Source: Alphaproteobacteria bacterium casp-alpha6
GTDB taxonomy: Bacteria; Pseudomonadota; Alphaproteobacteria; Rhodobacterales; Rhodobacteraceae
Length of the DNA stretch: 64,000 nucleotides
Assembly (NCBI GenBank): GCA_001510135.1
Contig: LFER01000042.1
Coordinates: 62,001-126,000, forward strand
Reading direction: 5' to 3'
Notes under the pieces: generated by a model
The model's database searches: none
Seen by the model: the letters and a program-made list of their open reading frames with translations, nothing else
What the model was told of the DNA's origin: nothing
Position numbers and translations under genes: made by a program
Shown: piece after piece, positions 9,667 through 21,338 of the stretch
Numbering within the stretch: position 1 is the first letter of the stretch
How the letters are laid out: each line of letters opens with the position of its first letter

Positions 9667-9842
9667 GCCAAAGCCTAACCAATTTAATATCTTCCTAACC
9701 CAAAGCTATGGGGGAAATAAAGATATCGCCAACCTATCGTCAAAATTCTATTGATCCATAGGAAAATTTTCTTAGCAACCGTTGCCCCTGCGCATGCGTT
9801 TAGGTATCAAAGCAGCAATCTAATTCAGATCAGAGGGTCAAC
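9667..9842. other. Divergent promoter region between nadD and ettA
   Basis: A 176 bp AT-rich gap between divergent starts, so it must hold both promoters. A CAGAGGGTCAAC sequence just before the ettA ATG provides its ribosome binding site. No operator or hairpin stood out. Confidence 0.4.
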
Positions 9843-11498
9843 ATGGCTTCCTATCAATATGTTTACCATATGGACGGCGTTTCAAAAACTTATCCAGGGG
9901 GAAAAAAGTGTTTTGAAAACATAAGGCTGTCTTTTCTTCCGGGGGTAAAAATTGGCGTTGTCGGGGTGAACGGAGCCGGTAAATCAACTCTGATGAAAAT
10001 TATGGCCGGGCTGGATACCGATTTTACAGGAGAAGCTTGGGCTGCAGAAGGGGCCAAAGTTGGCTACTTGCCGCAGGAACCGCATTTGGATGAAACGCTT
10101 ACGGTACGCGAAAATGTGATGCTTGGCGTGGCGAGTAAAAAGGCGGTGTTGGACCGTTATAATGAATTGGCCATGAATTATTCTGATGAAACTGCCGATG
10201 AAATGGCGGAACTTCAGGATAAAATTGATGCAGAAAATCTGTGGGATTTGGATAGCCAAATTGATGTGTCAATGGAGGCGTTACGCTGTCCAGAGGATGG
10301 GGCAGACGTAAAAACACTGTCTGGGGGTGAAAGGCGCCGTGTCGCGCTTTGTAAACTTTTGCTTGAAGCGCCCGATATGCTGTTGCTGGACGAACCGACA
10401 AACCATCTGGATGCAGAAACCATCGCCTGGTTGCAACAGCATCTTATCGATTACAAGGGCACCATATTGATTGTGACCCACGATCGGTATTTTTTGGATG
10501 ATATTACGGGTTGGATATTGGAGCTGGATCGCGGACGCGGCATTCCATATGAGGGTAATTATTCCAGCTGGCTGGAACAAAAGGCTAAACGCCTTGAGCA
10601 AGAGGCGCGCGAAGATAAATCCAAGCAGAAAACGCTCGAACGGGAATTGGAATGGATGCGTCAGGGTCAAAAGGCCCGCCAAGCCAAACAAAAAGCACGG
10701 ATCAATGCGTATAATGAACTTGCGAGCCAATCGGAGCGGGAGAAAATTGCCCGAGCGCAAATCGTCATTCCAAATGGGCAGCGACTTGGTGGTAAAGTCA
10801 TTAAAATTGATGGGTTGCAAAAAGCGATGGGCGATAAGCTTTTGATCGAAAACCTGAGCTTTGCATTACCGCCGGGCGGGATTGTCGGTGTGATCGGTCC
10901 AAACGGAGCCGGTAAATCCACCCTTTTTAAAATGCTCACGGGTCAGGAAAACCCTGATGCTGGGTCCATAACATATGGGGAGACCGTTCAACTGTCTTAT
11001 GTGGATCAGTATCGTGATGATTTGAATGCAGGTGATACGGTTTGGGAAGCCATTTCCGGTGGCGCAGAGATTATTGAACTGGGTGATGCTCAGGTCAATT
11101 CCCGCGCGTATTGTTCGTCGTTCAATTTTAAGGGGGGCGATCAGCAGAAGAAAGTAGGTCTGCTCTCTGGTGGGGAACGCAACCGCGTACATATGGCGCG
11201 CCTTTTGAAAGAGGGTGGAAATGTTCTTTTGCTCGACGAACCGACAAACGATTTGGACGTGGAAACCTTGCGTGCTCTGGAAGATGCATTAGTTGACTTT
11301 GCCGGCTGCGCAGTTGTGATTTCTCACGATCGGTTTTTCCTCGACCGGATTTGTACCCATATCCTCGCCTTTGAAGGCGAAGCGCATGTTGAATGGTTCG
11401 AAGGTAACTTTGAAGACTATGAAGAAGACAAAAAACGCCGCTTTGGTGCCGATGCGCTTGAACCCAAACGGATCAAGCATAAGAAGTTTTCCAGATAA
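9843..11498 (+). CDS. ettA: Energy-dependent translational throttle protein, ABC-F ATPase
   Basis: A 551-residue soluble ABC-F protein that binds the ribosomal E site and gates translation by energy state. It has two ABC cassettes: Walker A GVNGAGKST (about residue 40) with signature LSGGERRRVALC and LLLDEPTNHLD, then GPNGAGKST (about residue 358) with LSGGERNRVHMARLL and LLLDEPTNDLD. Between them lies the charged P-tRNA-interaction linker (KRLEQEAREDKSKQ). Length and layout match EttA rather than Uup or YheS. No transmembrane segment. Confidence 0.95.
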   Translation: MASYQYVYHMDGVSKTYPGGKKCFENIRLSFLPGVKIGVVGVNGAGKSTLMKIMAGLDTDFTGEAWAAEGAKVGYLPQEPHLDETLTVRENVMLGVASKKAVLDRYNELAMNYSDETADEMAELQDKIDAENLWDLDSQIDVSMEALRCPEDGADVKTLSGGERRRVALCKLLLEAPDMLLLDEPTNHLDAETIAWLQQHLIDYKGTILIVTHDRYFLDDITGWILELDRGRGIPYEGNYSSWLEQKAKRLEQEAREDKSKQKTLERELEWMRQGQKARQAKQKARINAYNELASQSEREKIARAQIVIPNGQRLGGKVIKIDGLQKAMGDKLLIENLSFALPPGGIVGVIGPNGAGKSTLFKMLTGQENPDAGSITYGETVQLSYVDQYRDDLNAGDTVWEAISGGAEIIELGDAQVNSRAYCSSFNFKGGDQQKKVGLLSGGERNRVHMARLLKEGGNVLLLDEPTNDLDVETLRALEDALVDFAGCAVVISHDRFFLDRICTHILAFEGEAHVEWFEGNFEDYEEDKKRRFGADALEPKRIKHKKFSR

Positions 11499-11570
11499 AC
11501 TGGACAATGGCAAAATAGCTGAGTTGAGATAAATTTAAATTTATTTCACTCACTCAATGTGGTCCAGTTT
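11497..11570 (+). terminator. Nested inverted repeats after ettA
   Basis: Directly at the ettA stop, AAACTGGAC (11497-11505) is repeated inverted as GTCCAGTTT (11562-11570). Inside lies an AT-rich inverted repeat centred on 11536 (arms about 11525-11533 and 11540-11548). The RNA can fold into one long arm with an internal helix. There is no clear run of U after it, so an intrinsic terminator is possible but not typical; it could also stabilise the ettA mRNA 3' end. Confidence 0.45.
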
Positions 11571-11786
11571 GGTGGAAACCATGGTTTGGTTTGTAACAAA
11601 CTTTGCGAGTCTTATCTGTTGGTAATGTGCGCTGAGGTATCTTGACGCATTTCCCATTAAATTTTTTCAGTTTTAACTGCACCAACTTCCTTGATTTTTT
11701 AAGTATTTATTTTAGACTTAAATTGGACAAGAAGATACAAATCGTACACCCATTTTCTTACGAACCATTTTTGATGCCATTTAATT
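11571..11786. other. AT-rich intergenic stretch before the glycosyltransferase gene
   Basis: About 215 bp, unusually AT-rich for this window, with several T runs and no open frame. It presumably carries the promoter of the gene that follows. No Shine-Dalgarno sequence is visible before that gene's ATG. Confidence 0.35.
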
Positions 11787-12737
11787 ATGACTGTTTACCT
11801 TGATTCTATTTTTTCGCGCTTGGCAACGGAAAGACTTCCCTGGGATGCGCTGGTCTGGACAGAGACTCAGCAAAGCGTTTCCGAAGAACTTGAGCGGTTT
11901 AAGACATTCAAAAACAAACTATCTCGGGGTTTGAAATTTGTGTTTGTTATACCAGTTGTGTCAAAAAAAATGGCAAAGGATTGGGGTGCTGTTTGTCAGT
12001 TGTTAAACAACACTTTGTCTGCTTTGATTGCGCAATCAAACCCCAATTGGACTGCCATATTATGTGGGCAAGATAAACCTGAGGGTCTATTCAATGATCC
12101 AAGGATGAGATTTATCGCGTTTAAAGAAGACCCTGTTCGGGACAACAGTCCAGATATGTTCGATAAAATGCGCCAGCTTGTACATCACGTAGCCACACTA
12201 GACCCAAGCGATGGATACATATTTAAATTCGACCAGGACGATATCCTTCACAAAGATGCGGTCGAATACATGTTGAACACCAGAGACCCAAACGGCTACA
12301 TCATTAACAAGAGCTTTATGCTTGCACCAGATGGTCTGCACGGTCGCTATTTGGAACCAAGAAATCCCTTCCGGTTTAATTTTCTCGCCGACACACTTGC
12401 GGCATCTTGTGGGTCTTGTATGGCTTGCTACTATGACACGCGACCAGGTGGAATTGGGTTCGAATTATTTGACGCAATTGCCTACCAGTCTCATGGGTGG
12501 TTTGAACATTTGGCTATCTTACTAGGGCGCCCCTTAAATAAAGTGCCTTTCCCAGCGGTTGTCTACAATATTCTTCATGGAAATAATGCATATGAGGGGC
12601 GTAGTAAACCGCCCAAACTCAGTTCTAAGCATTTGACATACATACGTGAAAATTTCACTGACCCGCAGGGTCAGGATTATGAAATTTCCAAGACACGAAA
12701 GAAATTGGTCCAAGTAGAACGCAAAGCAGCGTTTTGA
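11787..12737 (+). CDS. Glycosyltransferase-like protein (GT-A fold, DxD-type motif)
   Basis: A 316-residue protein. Residues about 50-60 (KFVFVIPVVSKK) start a nucleotide-sugar-binding-like domain. GYIFKFDQDDILHKDAVEYM (about residues 147-166) contains the DQDD acidic motif expected of a GT-A glycosyltransferase, similar to families annotated putative rhamnosyltransferase. No signal peptide or membrane span. It stands alone between ettA and gyrB, with AT-rich flanks and codon use that looks more AT-rich than its neighbours, which may indicate transfer. Donor and acceptor are unknown. The ATG lacks a clear ribosome binding site. Confidence 0.6.
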   Translation: MTVYLDSIFSRLATERLPWDALVWTETQQSVSEELERFKTFKNKLSRGLKFVFVIPVVSKKMAKDWGAVCQLLNNTLSALIAQSNPNWTAILCGQDKPEGLFNDPRMRFIAFKEDPVRDNSPDMFDKMRQLVHHVATLDPSDGYIFKFDQDDILHKDAVEYMLNTRDPNGYIINKSFMLAPDGLHGRYLEPRNPFRFNFLADTLAASCGSCMACYYDTRPGGIGFELFDAIAYQSHGWFEHLAILLGRPLNKVPFPAVVYNILHGNNAYEGRSKPPKLSSKHLTYIRENFTDPQGQDYEISKTRKKLVQVERKAAF

Positions 12738-12759
12738 TAGAGCTTGGTAGGTGAATGAA

Positions 12760-15177
<2,418 letters not shown>

Positions 15178-15257
15178 CTATGCCCTCCTTTTTTATTTTG
15201 GCAGAGTATAGTCTTTTTCCACGTCAATGTCACGTCTCTGACATAAAATTTATTGTT

Positions 15258-15878
15258 TTAAGTGAACGGGATAAGGGTGCCGACACCAATCAGTAAAAGT
15301 CCGGAAATTATATTTATCCGGCGTACAGATGTTTTTGATTGGAGAAGCTCGCGCACCCTTTCAACCAGTAAGGCAAGCGTTATATTTCCGCTCATTGGGA
15401 TGATTGCGGAAATTATCAAAATTATGCCAATATCTAACTTGGTCAAATCGCTGAGATCAAAAAAGCCGGGCAAAATGCCCATATAAAACAGGATGGCTTT
15501 GGGGTTACCTAAAATTACTGCTACGCCCGCCAAAAACCCATGCAATTTTCCTGGTCTGGAGAGAGCTTTGTTTTCGCTTAGAGATGTTTCGCCTTGACGC
15601 AACAAGGCTATTCCCATGATCAGAAAAATCAGTGCAGCGATCCATTTTAAATAATAAAGATACTCTCCAGATTCTCCGAGAATCCAATTCAATCCCAAAA
15701 TTGCGGTCAGTGGCCAAATAATATCCCCCATCGCCACACCTAAGGCCAGAGGCCAAGCGCCACGAACACCATTTGACATGCTGCGTGCGAGAATCGCGAT
15801 CCATACAGGTCCCGGCGTTAAAAACAAAATGAATATTCCAAAGGCGTAAAATATCAAATCTATAAGCGCGGCATTCAT
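15258..15878 (-). CDS. LysE/RhtB-family amino-acid exporter
   Basis: A 206-residue inner-membrane protein with about six hydrophobic segments. The N-terminal FLTPGPVWIAILARSMSNG matches the family's conserved TPGPxxxxxxxxxxxxG signature. Members export amino acids such as lysine, threonine or homoserine lactones; the substrate here is unknown. It sits between recF and gyrB on the same strand, interrupting the common recF-gyrB adjacency, with 44 bp to recF and 80 bp to gyrB. Confidence 0.88.
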   Translation of the reverse strand: MNAALIDLIFYAFGIFILFLTPGPVWIAILARSMSNGVRGAWPLALGVAMGDIIWPLTAILGLNWILGESGEYLYYLKWIAALIFLIMGIALLRQGETSLSENKALSRPGKLHGFLAGVAVILGNPKAILFYMGILPGFFDLSDLTKLDIGIILIISAIIPMSGNITLALLVERVRELLQSKTSVRRINIISGLLLIGVGTLIPFT

Positions 15879-15922
15879 TGCAAAGATCTTTCTAAAAGTA
15901 GGAATTAAAAAGCACCTATTTC

Positions 15923-17023
15923 CTAATCTGTCAAAGCGCTTTCAGAAATACCATCCACCTCATCGACGCGAATATATTGAGCTCTTTCACCAAATTCTTC
16001 GAAAAGATCCCTTTCGGTACCGGTCATCCATGCCTGCAGGCCAAGTGCGCATATTTCCTCATAAAGTGCGGCGCGGCGATCCTTGTCAAGATGGGCCGAA
16101 ACCTCATCTAACAGCAGCAAAGGTGCTTTGGCATGATCAAATGCGAGCGCACGTGCATTGGCAAGAACGATTGAGATCAAAAGTGCTTTTTGTTCACCTG
16201 TTGAACATTGTGACGCTGGAATGCCCTTAGCATCATAGATACCGTAGACATCAGTTTTGTGGGGACCTACCATCGTACGTCCGGCGGCAAGATCCCGAAA
16301 GCGGCTTTCTTCGAAGGCGTCATAAAGATCTTCTGCTGTTTCGGGCAGGAAACCTTCGGTTTGTTGCAATTCTAGCCCCGCAAGGGGGAACTCTGTTGTT
16401 GAACCCTGTTGTGATGCGAGAATGGATTCCAATGCTTGCTCACGCGCCGTATTTATCGCGGCTCCTGCCTCTGCCATTTGCCGCTCAAGCGCTTTGTACC
16501 AATGAGGATCGCGCACCTGATCTTTGAGCAATCTGTTGCGTTCCCGCATCGATTTTTCATATCGCAGAGTATTTTCGGCATGTTTTGGAAAAAAGCTAAG
16601 CGTAATGCGGTCAAGAAAACGTCTACGTCCCTCAGCCCCTTCGATCCATAAACGATCCATAGAGGGGACCAGCCAGAGGACGCGCGAATCTTGGGCAAGC
16701 GCAAGTTGAGTTGCACTCTTGCCATCAATTGTTACTTCCCGCGCGGCACCGTTTAGCGAGGTAAAGACCATTTCCATCACGCGATCCCCCGATGCGACAT
16801 GGCCGGTTATTTTCCAACCCAGACCATCGGGTTTGCGCATCATCGCCTCTGCACTTGCACCTCGAAGGCCGCGGCCTGGCGAAAACAAGGACACGGCCTC
16901 AAGAATGTTTGTTTTTCCGGATCCGTTTGGTCCTGAAATGGCTACAGGCCGTTGATCAAGACTAAATTTTGCCTGCTTGTGCGAACGAAAGTGGGAAATG
17001 GTAAGGGAGGTGAGATATGTCAT
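15923..17023 (-). CDS. recF: DNA replication/repair protein RecF
   Basis: A 366-residue SMC-like ATPase acting with RecO and RecR at single-strand gaps. Walker A GPNGSGKTNILEAVSLF is at residue 32; the ABC-type signature CSTGEQKALLISIVLANA and Walker B LLLLDEVSAHLD are near residues 270-310. The first residues (LTSLTISHFRSH) are typical of the family. GGAGGATTGGAGT upstream supplies the binding site. Position after dnaN is the classic arrangement. Confidence 0.96.
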   Translation of the reverse strand: MTYLTSLTISHFRSHKQAKFSLDQRPVAISGPNGSGKTNILEAVSLFSPGRGLRGASAEAMMRKPDGLGWKITGHVASGDRVMEMVFTSLNGAAREVTIDGKSATQLALAQDSRVLWLVPSMDRLWIEGAEGRRRFLDRITLSFFPKHAENTLRYEKSMRERNRLLKDQVRDPHWYKALERQMAEAGAAINTAREQALESILASQQGSTTEFPLAGLELQQTEGFLPETAEDLYDAFEESRFRDLAAGRTMVGPHKTDVYGIYDAKGIPASQCSTGEQKALLISIVLANARALAFDHAKAPLLLLDEVSAHLDKDRRAALYEEICALGLQAWMTGTERDLFEEFGERAQYIRVDEVDGISESALTD

Positions 17024-17089
17024 AACTCCAATCCTCCGCCACTCAGTCGGGAAGTATTTACAGGGTCCAGCCCAGCGACTGACCTCTGA

Positions 17090-18208
17090 TCAAACCCGCA
17101 TGGGCATGACAACATAAATTGCGCTTGCATCATTGCCTTCGCGCATCAGTGTTGGATCACCTGAAGAGTTGAACAAGAACACGGCATTTTCACGGTCAAC
17201 TTGGCTTGCGATTTCCAAAAGATATTTCGCATTGAACCCGATTTCCAGTTTTTCATCCCCGTATGCAACAGCAAGTTCTTCCTCTGCGGTACCACTGTCC
17301 GGAGAGTTTACGGAAAGGATGAGCCGATCCTCGTCAAGGGACAGTTTCACAGCACGCGAGCGTTCGGAAGACACGGTAGACACGCGATCCACGGCTTTGG
17401 CAAATTCGCTTGCGTCTACTTCCAATTTGCGTGTGTTACCCTGAGGAATGACGCGCGCATAATCGGGGAAAGTGCCGTCGATGACCTTTGAGGTCAACGT
17501 AATTTCCGGCGTGGCAAAACGAATTTTCGTTTCGGAGACAGAGACCGCAATTTGCATATCGTCTTCATCCAAAAGTTTGCGTAATTCCCCAACGGTTTTA
17601 CGAGGTACAATCACACCGGGAAGGTCTGCGGCCCCTTCAGGAAGATCCGCATCAACACGGGCAAGTCTGTGACCATCGGTGGCCACGCAACGGATCACTT
17701 GACCGCCATCTGCATCTGCAACATGCAAGTAAACCCCGTTCAAATAATACCGCGTTTCTTCTGTTGAGATGGCGAATTTCGATTTGTCAAATAACCGCCG
17801 AAGCAATGGGGCAGGAGCCGAAAAATTCGCTGCATATTCTGAGGTGGCCATAATGGGGAAATCTTCCTTCGGCAATGTTGCCAAAGAAAAAACAGATCGC
17901 CCCGCTTCAACTGTCAGGCGTCCTTTTGCAGCATCATCAGTGAGCGTCACGAGTGCGCCGTCCGGCAGTTTGCGGACAATGTCATGCAATGTCACAGCCG
18001 ATACGGTGGTTGCTCCAGCACGTTCCACGTGGGCCAAAGCTTTGTCTAGAACCTCGATATCAAGGTCGGTTGCGCGAAATTGAACGTGTTCACCTTCTGC
18101 TTCGATCAGTACATTGGCGAGAATAGGAATTGTATTACGCCGCTCAACCACCGACTGCGCCTGAGAGACAGCCTTAAGCAATACACTGCGTTCTATACTC
18201 AGTTTCAT
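17090..18208 (-). CDS. dnaN: DNA polymerase III sliding clamp (beta subunit)
   Basis: A 372-residue clamp of three similar domains that encircles DNA and tethers polymerase III. The start at 18208 (MKLSIERSVLLKAVSQAQSV) is the family's usual N-terminus and has AGGAG about eight bases upstream; the longer frame beginning at 18232 adds eight unlikely residues. The C-terminus (YVVMPMRV) is the conserved ending. It lies between dnaA (147 bp upstream) and recF (66 bp downstream). Confidence 0.97.
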   Translation of the reverse strand: MKLSIERSVLLKAVSQAQSVVERRNTIPILANVLIEAEGEHVQFRATDLDIEVLDKALAHVERAGATTVSAVTLHDIVRKLPDGALVTLTDDAAKGRLTVEAGRSVFSLATLPKEDFPIMATSEYAANFSAPAPLLRRLFDKSKFAISTEETRYYLNGVYLHVADADGGQVIRCVATDGHRLARVDADLPEGAADLPGVIVPRKTVGELRKLLDEDDMQIAVSVSETKIRFATPEITLTSKVIDGTFPDYARVIPQGNTRKLEVDASEFAKAVDRVSTVSSERSRAVKLSLDEDRLILSVNSPDSGTAEEELAVAYGDEKLEIGFNAKYLLEIASQVDRENAVFLFNSSGDPTLMREGNDASAIYVVMPMRV

Positions 18209-18355
18209 AACCAACGCTCCTAAATTCGCCAAACGCTCCGTATCAGTAAAGTTTCAGAGCATGTTCGGATTTGATCCTCTTTTTCTATGCTAAAGTAAAC
18301 CGCGTCAAGGGCAAGAGTAACCAAAGAAGTGAAGCGAAATACGAAGTGCTAATAT
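18209..18355. other. dnaA-dnaN intergenic region
   Basis: 147 bp between dnaA and dnaN on the same strand. I looked for DnaA boxes close to TTATCCACA on both strands and saw none. It may contain a dnaN promoter, but no convincing -35/-10 pair could be assigned. Confidence 0.3.
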
Positions 18356-19729
18356 TTAGGCTTCGAGCGCGCGCCGGAGCATGTCGACATCCTCGGCAAC
18401 TTGCCCGTCAATGATCTGCAGATCTTCTATTCTTTTCACACCATGCATGACTGTTGTGTGATCTCGCCCACCAAAGCGGCGTCCAATTTCCGGCAAGCTG
18501 CGATTGGTAAGAACTTTAGACAAGTACATTGCAATCTGGCGCGGTCTTGCATATGTGCGCACGCGTCTTGGGCCGATCATGTCAGAAAGGCGGATATGAT
18601 AATGCTCCGCAACTTTTCGCTGAATTTCTTCGACGGTCACTTTGCGTTCTGAACTACGCAATATGTCTGACAGACAATCCTGAGCCAATTCCAAGGTAAT
18701 TGGGCGGGAGACCAAAGAGGCAAATGCGAACAAACGGGTTAGGGCGCCTTCCAGAACGCGCACGTTTGTCGCGATCCGCAGTGCAAGAAATTCAAGTACA
18801 TTTTGCTCAATTGCAGTATCGGGATAATGTATGCGTTGCTGGTCCACCTTTGACTGAAGAATGCCCAGTCGCAGCTCATAAGTCGTCGGATGAAGATCAA
18901 CGACCAAACCGCATTGTAGGCGGCTTTTGATGCGATCTTCCAAATCTTTGATTTCACCCGGAGCCTGATCAGCAGAGATGATAATCTGTTTATTCTGATC
19001 AACAAGGGCGTTGAAAGTATGAAAGAATTCTTCCTGAGTGCTATCTTTTCCGGCGATAAATTGAACATCATCTACCATCAAAACGTCAAAAGAACGAAAG
19101 AGTTGTTTGAAATCCATCATTTTGCGGTCGCGCAATGCTTGCACGAACCTGTACATAAATTGCTCTGCTGAAAGATAAATGACGCTCAGATTTTTGTGGT
19201 TTTTCTGGAGTTCCCACGCAATAGCGTGCATCAAATGGGTTTTCCCAAGGCCGACGCCACCATATAGAAACAAAGGGTTGAAAGTAACCGGTCCCGCCTC
19301 GGCTACACGTTTTGCTGCAGCATGGGCCAACTCATTGGGCTTTCCAACGACAAAATTTTCAAACGTAAACCTGTCATCCAAAGGCGCGCCTGGAAGATCA
19401 CTTATATTTGAACCCTGCGCATTTGCTTTCGGGGCAGATCCAGTCAGTTTGTCTTTAACACCTGCAGGCTTTGCACCCACTTTTGATTTTGAATGAGCCT
19501 TGAAAGAGATTCTTTGGACCTCATTATCAAGTCTACTCACGTGATAAAGCAACAAATCCCCAAAATTCTGGGATACGTAATTTCCCAAAAATGTATTGGG
19601 CACTTCAAATATGGCGACACCATCCTCTACTTTTGAAAATTGTAATGGGGCGATCCAATTTGAAAAATTATTCTCTCCTACAGTTTCCCTCAATTCGTTC
19701 TGAAGAATACTCCAGTTTTTCTTTATCAT
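18356..19729 (-). CDS. dnaA: Chromosomal replication initiator DnaA
   Basis: A 457-residue initiator ATPase that binds DnaA boxes and melts the origin. The start at 19729 gives the usual N-terminus (MIKKNWSILQNELRETVG); the longer frame adds 16 residues of non-family sequence. Domain I covers residues 1-80, a variable linker runs to about 130, the AAA+ domain has Walker A GGVGLGKTHLMHA and Walker B VLMVDDVQFIAG, and domain IV ends in GGRDHTTVMHGVKRIE, the DnaA-box-binding signature. It heads the dnaA-dnaN-recF-lysE-gyrB run. Confidence 0.97.
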   Translation of the reverse strand: MIKKNWSILQNELRETVGENNFSNWIAPLQFSKVEDGVAIFEVPNTFLGNYVSQNFGDLLLYHVSRLDNEVQRISFKAHSKSKVGAKPAGVKDKLTGSAPKANAQGSNISDLPGAPLDDRFTFENFVVGKPNELAHAAAKRVAEAGPVTFNPLFLYGGVGLGKTHLMHAIAWELQKNHKNLSVIYLSAEQFMYRFVQALRDRKMMDFKQLFRSFDVLMVDDVQFIAGKDSTQEEFFHTFNALVDQNKQIIISADQAPGEIKDLEDRIKSRLQCGLVVDLHPTTYELRLGILQSKVDQQRIHYPDTAIEQNVLEFLALRIATNVRVLEGALTRLFAFASLVSRPITLELAQDCLSDILRSSERKVTVEEIQRKVAEHYHIRLSDMIGPRRVRTYARPRQIAMYLSKVLTNRSLPEIGRRFGGRDHTTVMHGVKRIEDLQIIDGQVAEDVDMLRRALEA

Positions 19730-20072
19730 GTTTCCCAATTCCCAGCAGCTGCCCCTTACGCGGACCATTGGCCTCATTCCACGTACCGCAATATTACAAT
19801 TATAGTCATAACAATCACGTCTGGACGAAATCTTGTCCAGTTTGCGTCAAAATTGTTACCCGACTAAAATCCTAAAAAGAACATCATCCCAGCATATCAA
19901 AAGATGCTGCTGCCCAATTGCCTAAAGCACCCCCAGATGACGTTCCCCCCAAGATACGATGTGACTCGCCCATTTGTTTTAGCAAGTCTTTTAAAGGACG
20001 AGCAACAGAACTTACTTCTTGACAACAATTTTTATCAAAAAGAATCTCATTGTGGGAAATTACAATTAAATA
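19730..20072. other. dnaA upstream region (between rpsT and dnaA)
   Basis: A 343 bp non-coding stretch carrying the dnaA promoter on the minus strand. A TATAAT hexamer is readable on the minus strand around 19799-19804, with a poor -35. Next to it, at 19821-19840, lies the inverted repeat CTGGAC-N8-GTCCAG. I saw no TTATCCACA-like DnaA boxes or AT-rich repeats, so there is no evidence that the replication origin is here. Confidence 0.4.
19821..19840. promoter_or_regulatory. Inverted repeat upstream of dnaA, possible operator
   Basis: CTGGAC (19821-19826) and GTCCAG (19835-19840) form a perfect 6+6 inverted repeat with an 8-base spacer. It lies just upstream of the TATAAT on the dnaA-coding strand, so a regulator bound here could affect dnaA transcription. 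No known consensus is matched, and a chance hairpin cannot be excluded. Confidence 0.35.
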
Positions 20073-20091
20073 AGGGCGCTAACAGCGCCCT
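20073..20091 (-). terminator. Terminator of rpsT
   Basis: Arms AGGGCGCT (20073-20080) and AGCGCCCT (20084-20091) form a perfect 8 bp GC-rich stem with a 3-base loop. On the minus strand it is followed by TATTT. It lies 24 bp past the rpsT stop, as expected for an intrinsic terminator. Confidence 0.8.
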
Positions 20092-20115
20092 AAAAATTCA
20101 AACATTTTGCGCTAC

Positions 20116-20379
20116 TTAGCCGATCGCGTTCACGCGTGCCGCCAAACGCGACATTTTTCGCGCTGCCGTATTTTTGTGAAAGATTCCCTTAGAAACACCG
20201 CGCATCAGTTCGGGTTGTGCGGATCTGAGAGCCACGAGTGCTGATTCTTTATCTCCGCCCGCGATGGCTTCTTCTACCTTACGGATAAAGGTCCTGATCC
20301 GTGACCGGCGGTTTTTGTTCACAAGCCGATTGCGATCATTCTGGCGTGCGCGTTTTTTTGACTGAGGCGAATTTGCCAT
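20116..20379 (-). CDS. rpsT: 30S ribosomal protein S20
   Basis: An 87-residue basic protein that binds 16S rRNA early in small-subunit assembly. The sequence starts [19 protein letters not shown], has the [20 protein letters not shown] helix and ends in [19 protein letters not shown], all conserved in S20. AGGACACG precedes the ATG. It is followed by its own terminator, so dnaA is probably transcribed separately. Confidence 0.97.
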   Translation of the reverse strand: MANSPQSKKRARQNDRNRLVNKNRRSRIRTFIRKVEEAIAGGDKESALVALRSAQPELMRGVSKGIFHKNTAARKMSRLAARVNAIG

Positions 20380-20483
20380 GGTCTACGTGTCCTATTCGTC
20401 CGGTTATTCCCTATGAAGCCCGCTCTTTATGCCCGACTCGCTCTGCTGTCAACCATCAACTGCAAACGAAAATGAGATATTCG

Positions 20484-21260
20484 TTATTTGTCTCTGAATT
20501 GGGCTTCCCGTTTTTCCATAAAAGCTGCCATTCCCTCTTTCTGATCTTCTGTCGCAAACAGGGAATGGAACACACGGCGTTCAAAAAGCAGCCCTTCTCG
20601 GAGCGTTGTTTCATAGGAGCGGTTTACCATTTCTTTGACGGCCATAACAGTGATCATGGATTTTTCAGCAATTTTGGTTGCCGCGCCAAGCGCTTCGTTC
20701 ATCAGATTTTTGGCTGGAACAACACGGCTGACCAAACCACATCTTTCTGCTTCTTCTGCTTCCATGAACCGGCCAGTCAAATTCATGTCCATCGCTTTGG
20801 ATTTGCCGATAAATCGCGTGAGCCTCTGCGTGCCTCCTAGCCCGGGCGATACTCCGAGATTGATTTCCGGCTGCCCAAATTTTGCAGTATCAGAACAGAT
20901 AATGAAATCACACATCATCGCCAACTCGCATCCGCCCCCAAGGGCATAGCCAGAGACAGCCGCGATAATCGGTTTGCGAATGGATGTGATTTTATCCGTT
21001 GCTTCTGTGAACAGGTCTTCGCCAAAGGCATCAACAAAGCTTTTGCTGCTCATCATTTTGATATCTGCACCAGCTGCAAAGGCTTTCTCAGACCCCGTCA
21101 GAACGATGCAGCGTACTTTGTCATTTCGTTGTGCGTCGAGCAATGCGTCGCCCAACTCTGCCAAGAGCTGATCGTTGAGCGCATTAAGCGCATCGGGACG
21201 ATTTAGTGTGATAACAGATATGTGGTCTTGGACGTCGACAATGATTGTCTCGTAAGCCAT
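20484..21260 (-). CDS. Enoyl-CoA hydratase/isomerase family protein
   Basis: A 258-residue crotonase-fold enzyme that should hydrate 2-enoyl-CoA in fatty-acid or amino-acid breakdown. The oxyanion-hole motifs [11 protein letters not shown] (about residue 60) and [19 protein letters not shown] (about residue 107) are present, as are the catalytic-Glu regions (GCELAMMCD and [18 protein letters not shown]). Neighbours rpsT and mutM do not indicate a dedicated pathway; this neighbourhood recurs in Rhodobacteraceae. Confidence 0.93.
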   Translation of the reverse strand: MAYETIIVDVQDHISVITLNRPDALNALNDQLLAELGDALLDAQRNDKVRCIVLTGSEKAFAAGADIKMMSSKSFVDAFGEDLFTEATDKITSIRKPIIAAVSGYALGGGCELAMMCDFIICSDTAKFGQPEINLGVSPGLGGTQRLTRFIGKSKAMDMNLTGRFMEAEEAERCGLVSRVVPAKNLMNEALGAATKIAEKSMITVMAVKEMVNRSYETTLREGLLFERRVFHSLFATEDQKEGMAAFMEKREAQFRDK

Positions 21261-21338
21261 GAAACGGTCTTTCGCTTGTTTCGGACTGGTTTGGCACTTA
21301 CCATGTAATGAAAATTCATGTCCAGAATTTGTTCAAAA

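Noticed and set aside
18209-20115. Replication origin next to dnaA
   Set aside because: No DnaA-box cluster or AT-rich unwinding repeats seen in either flanking gap.
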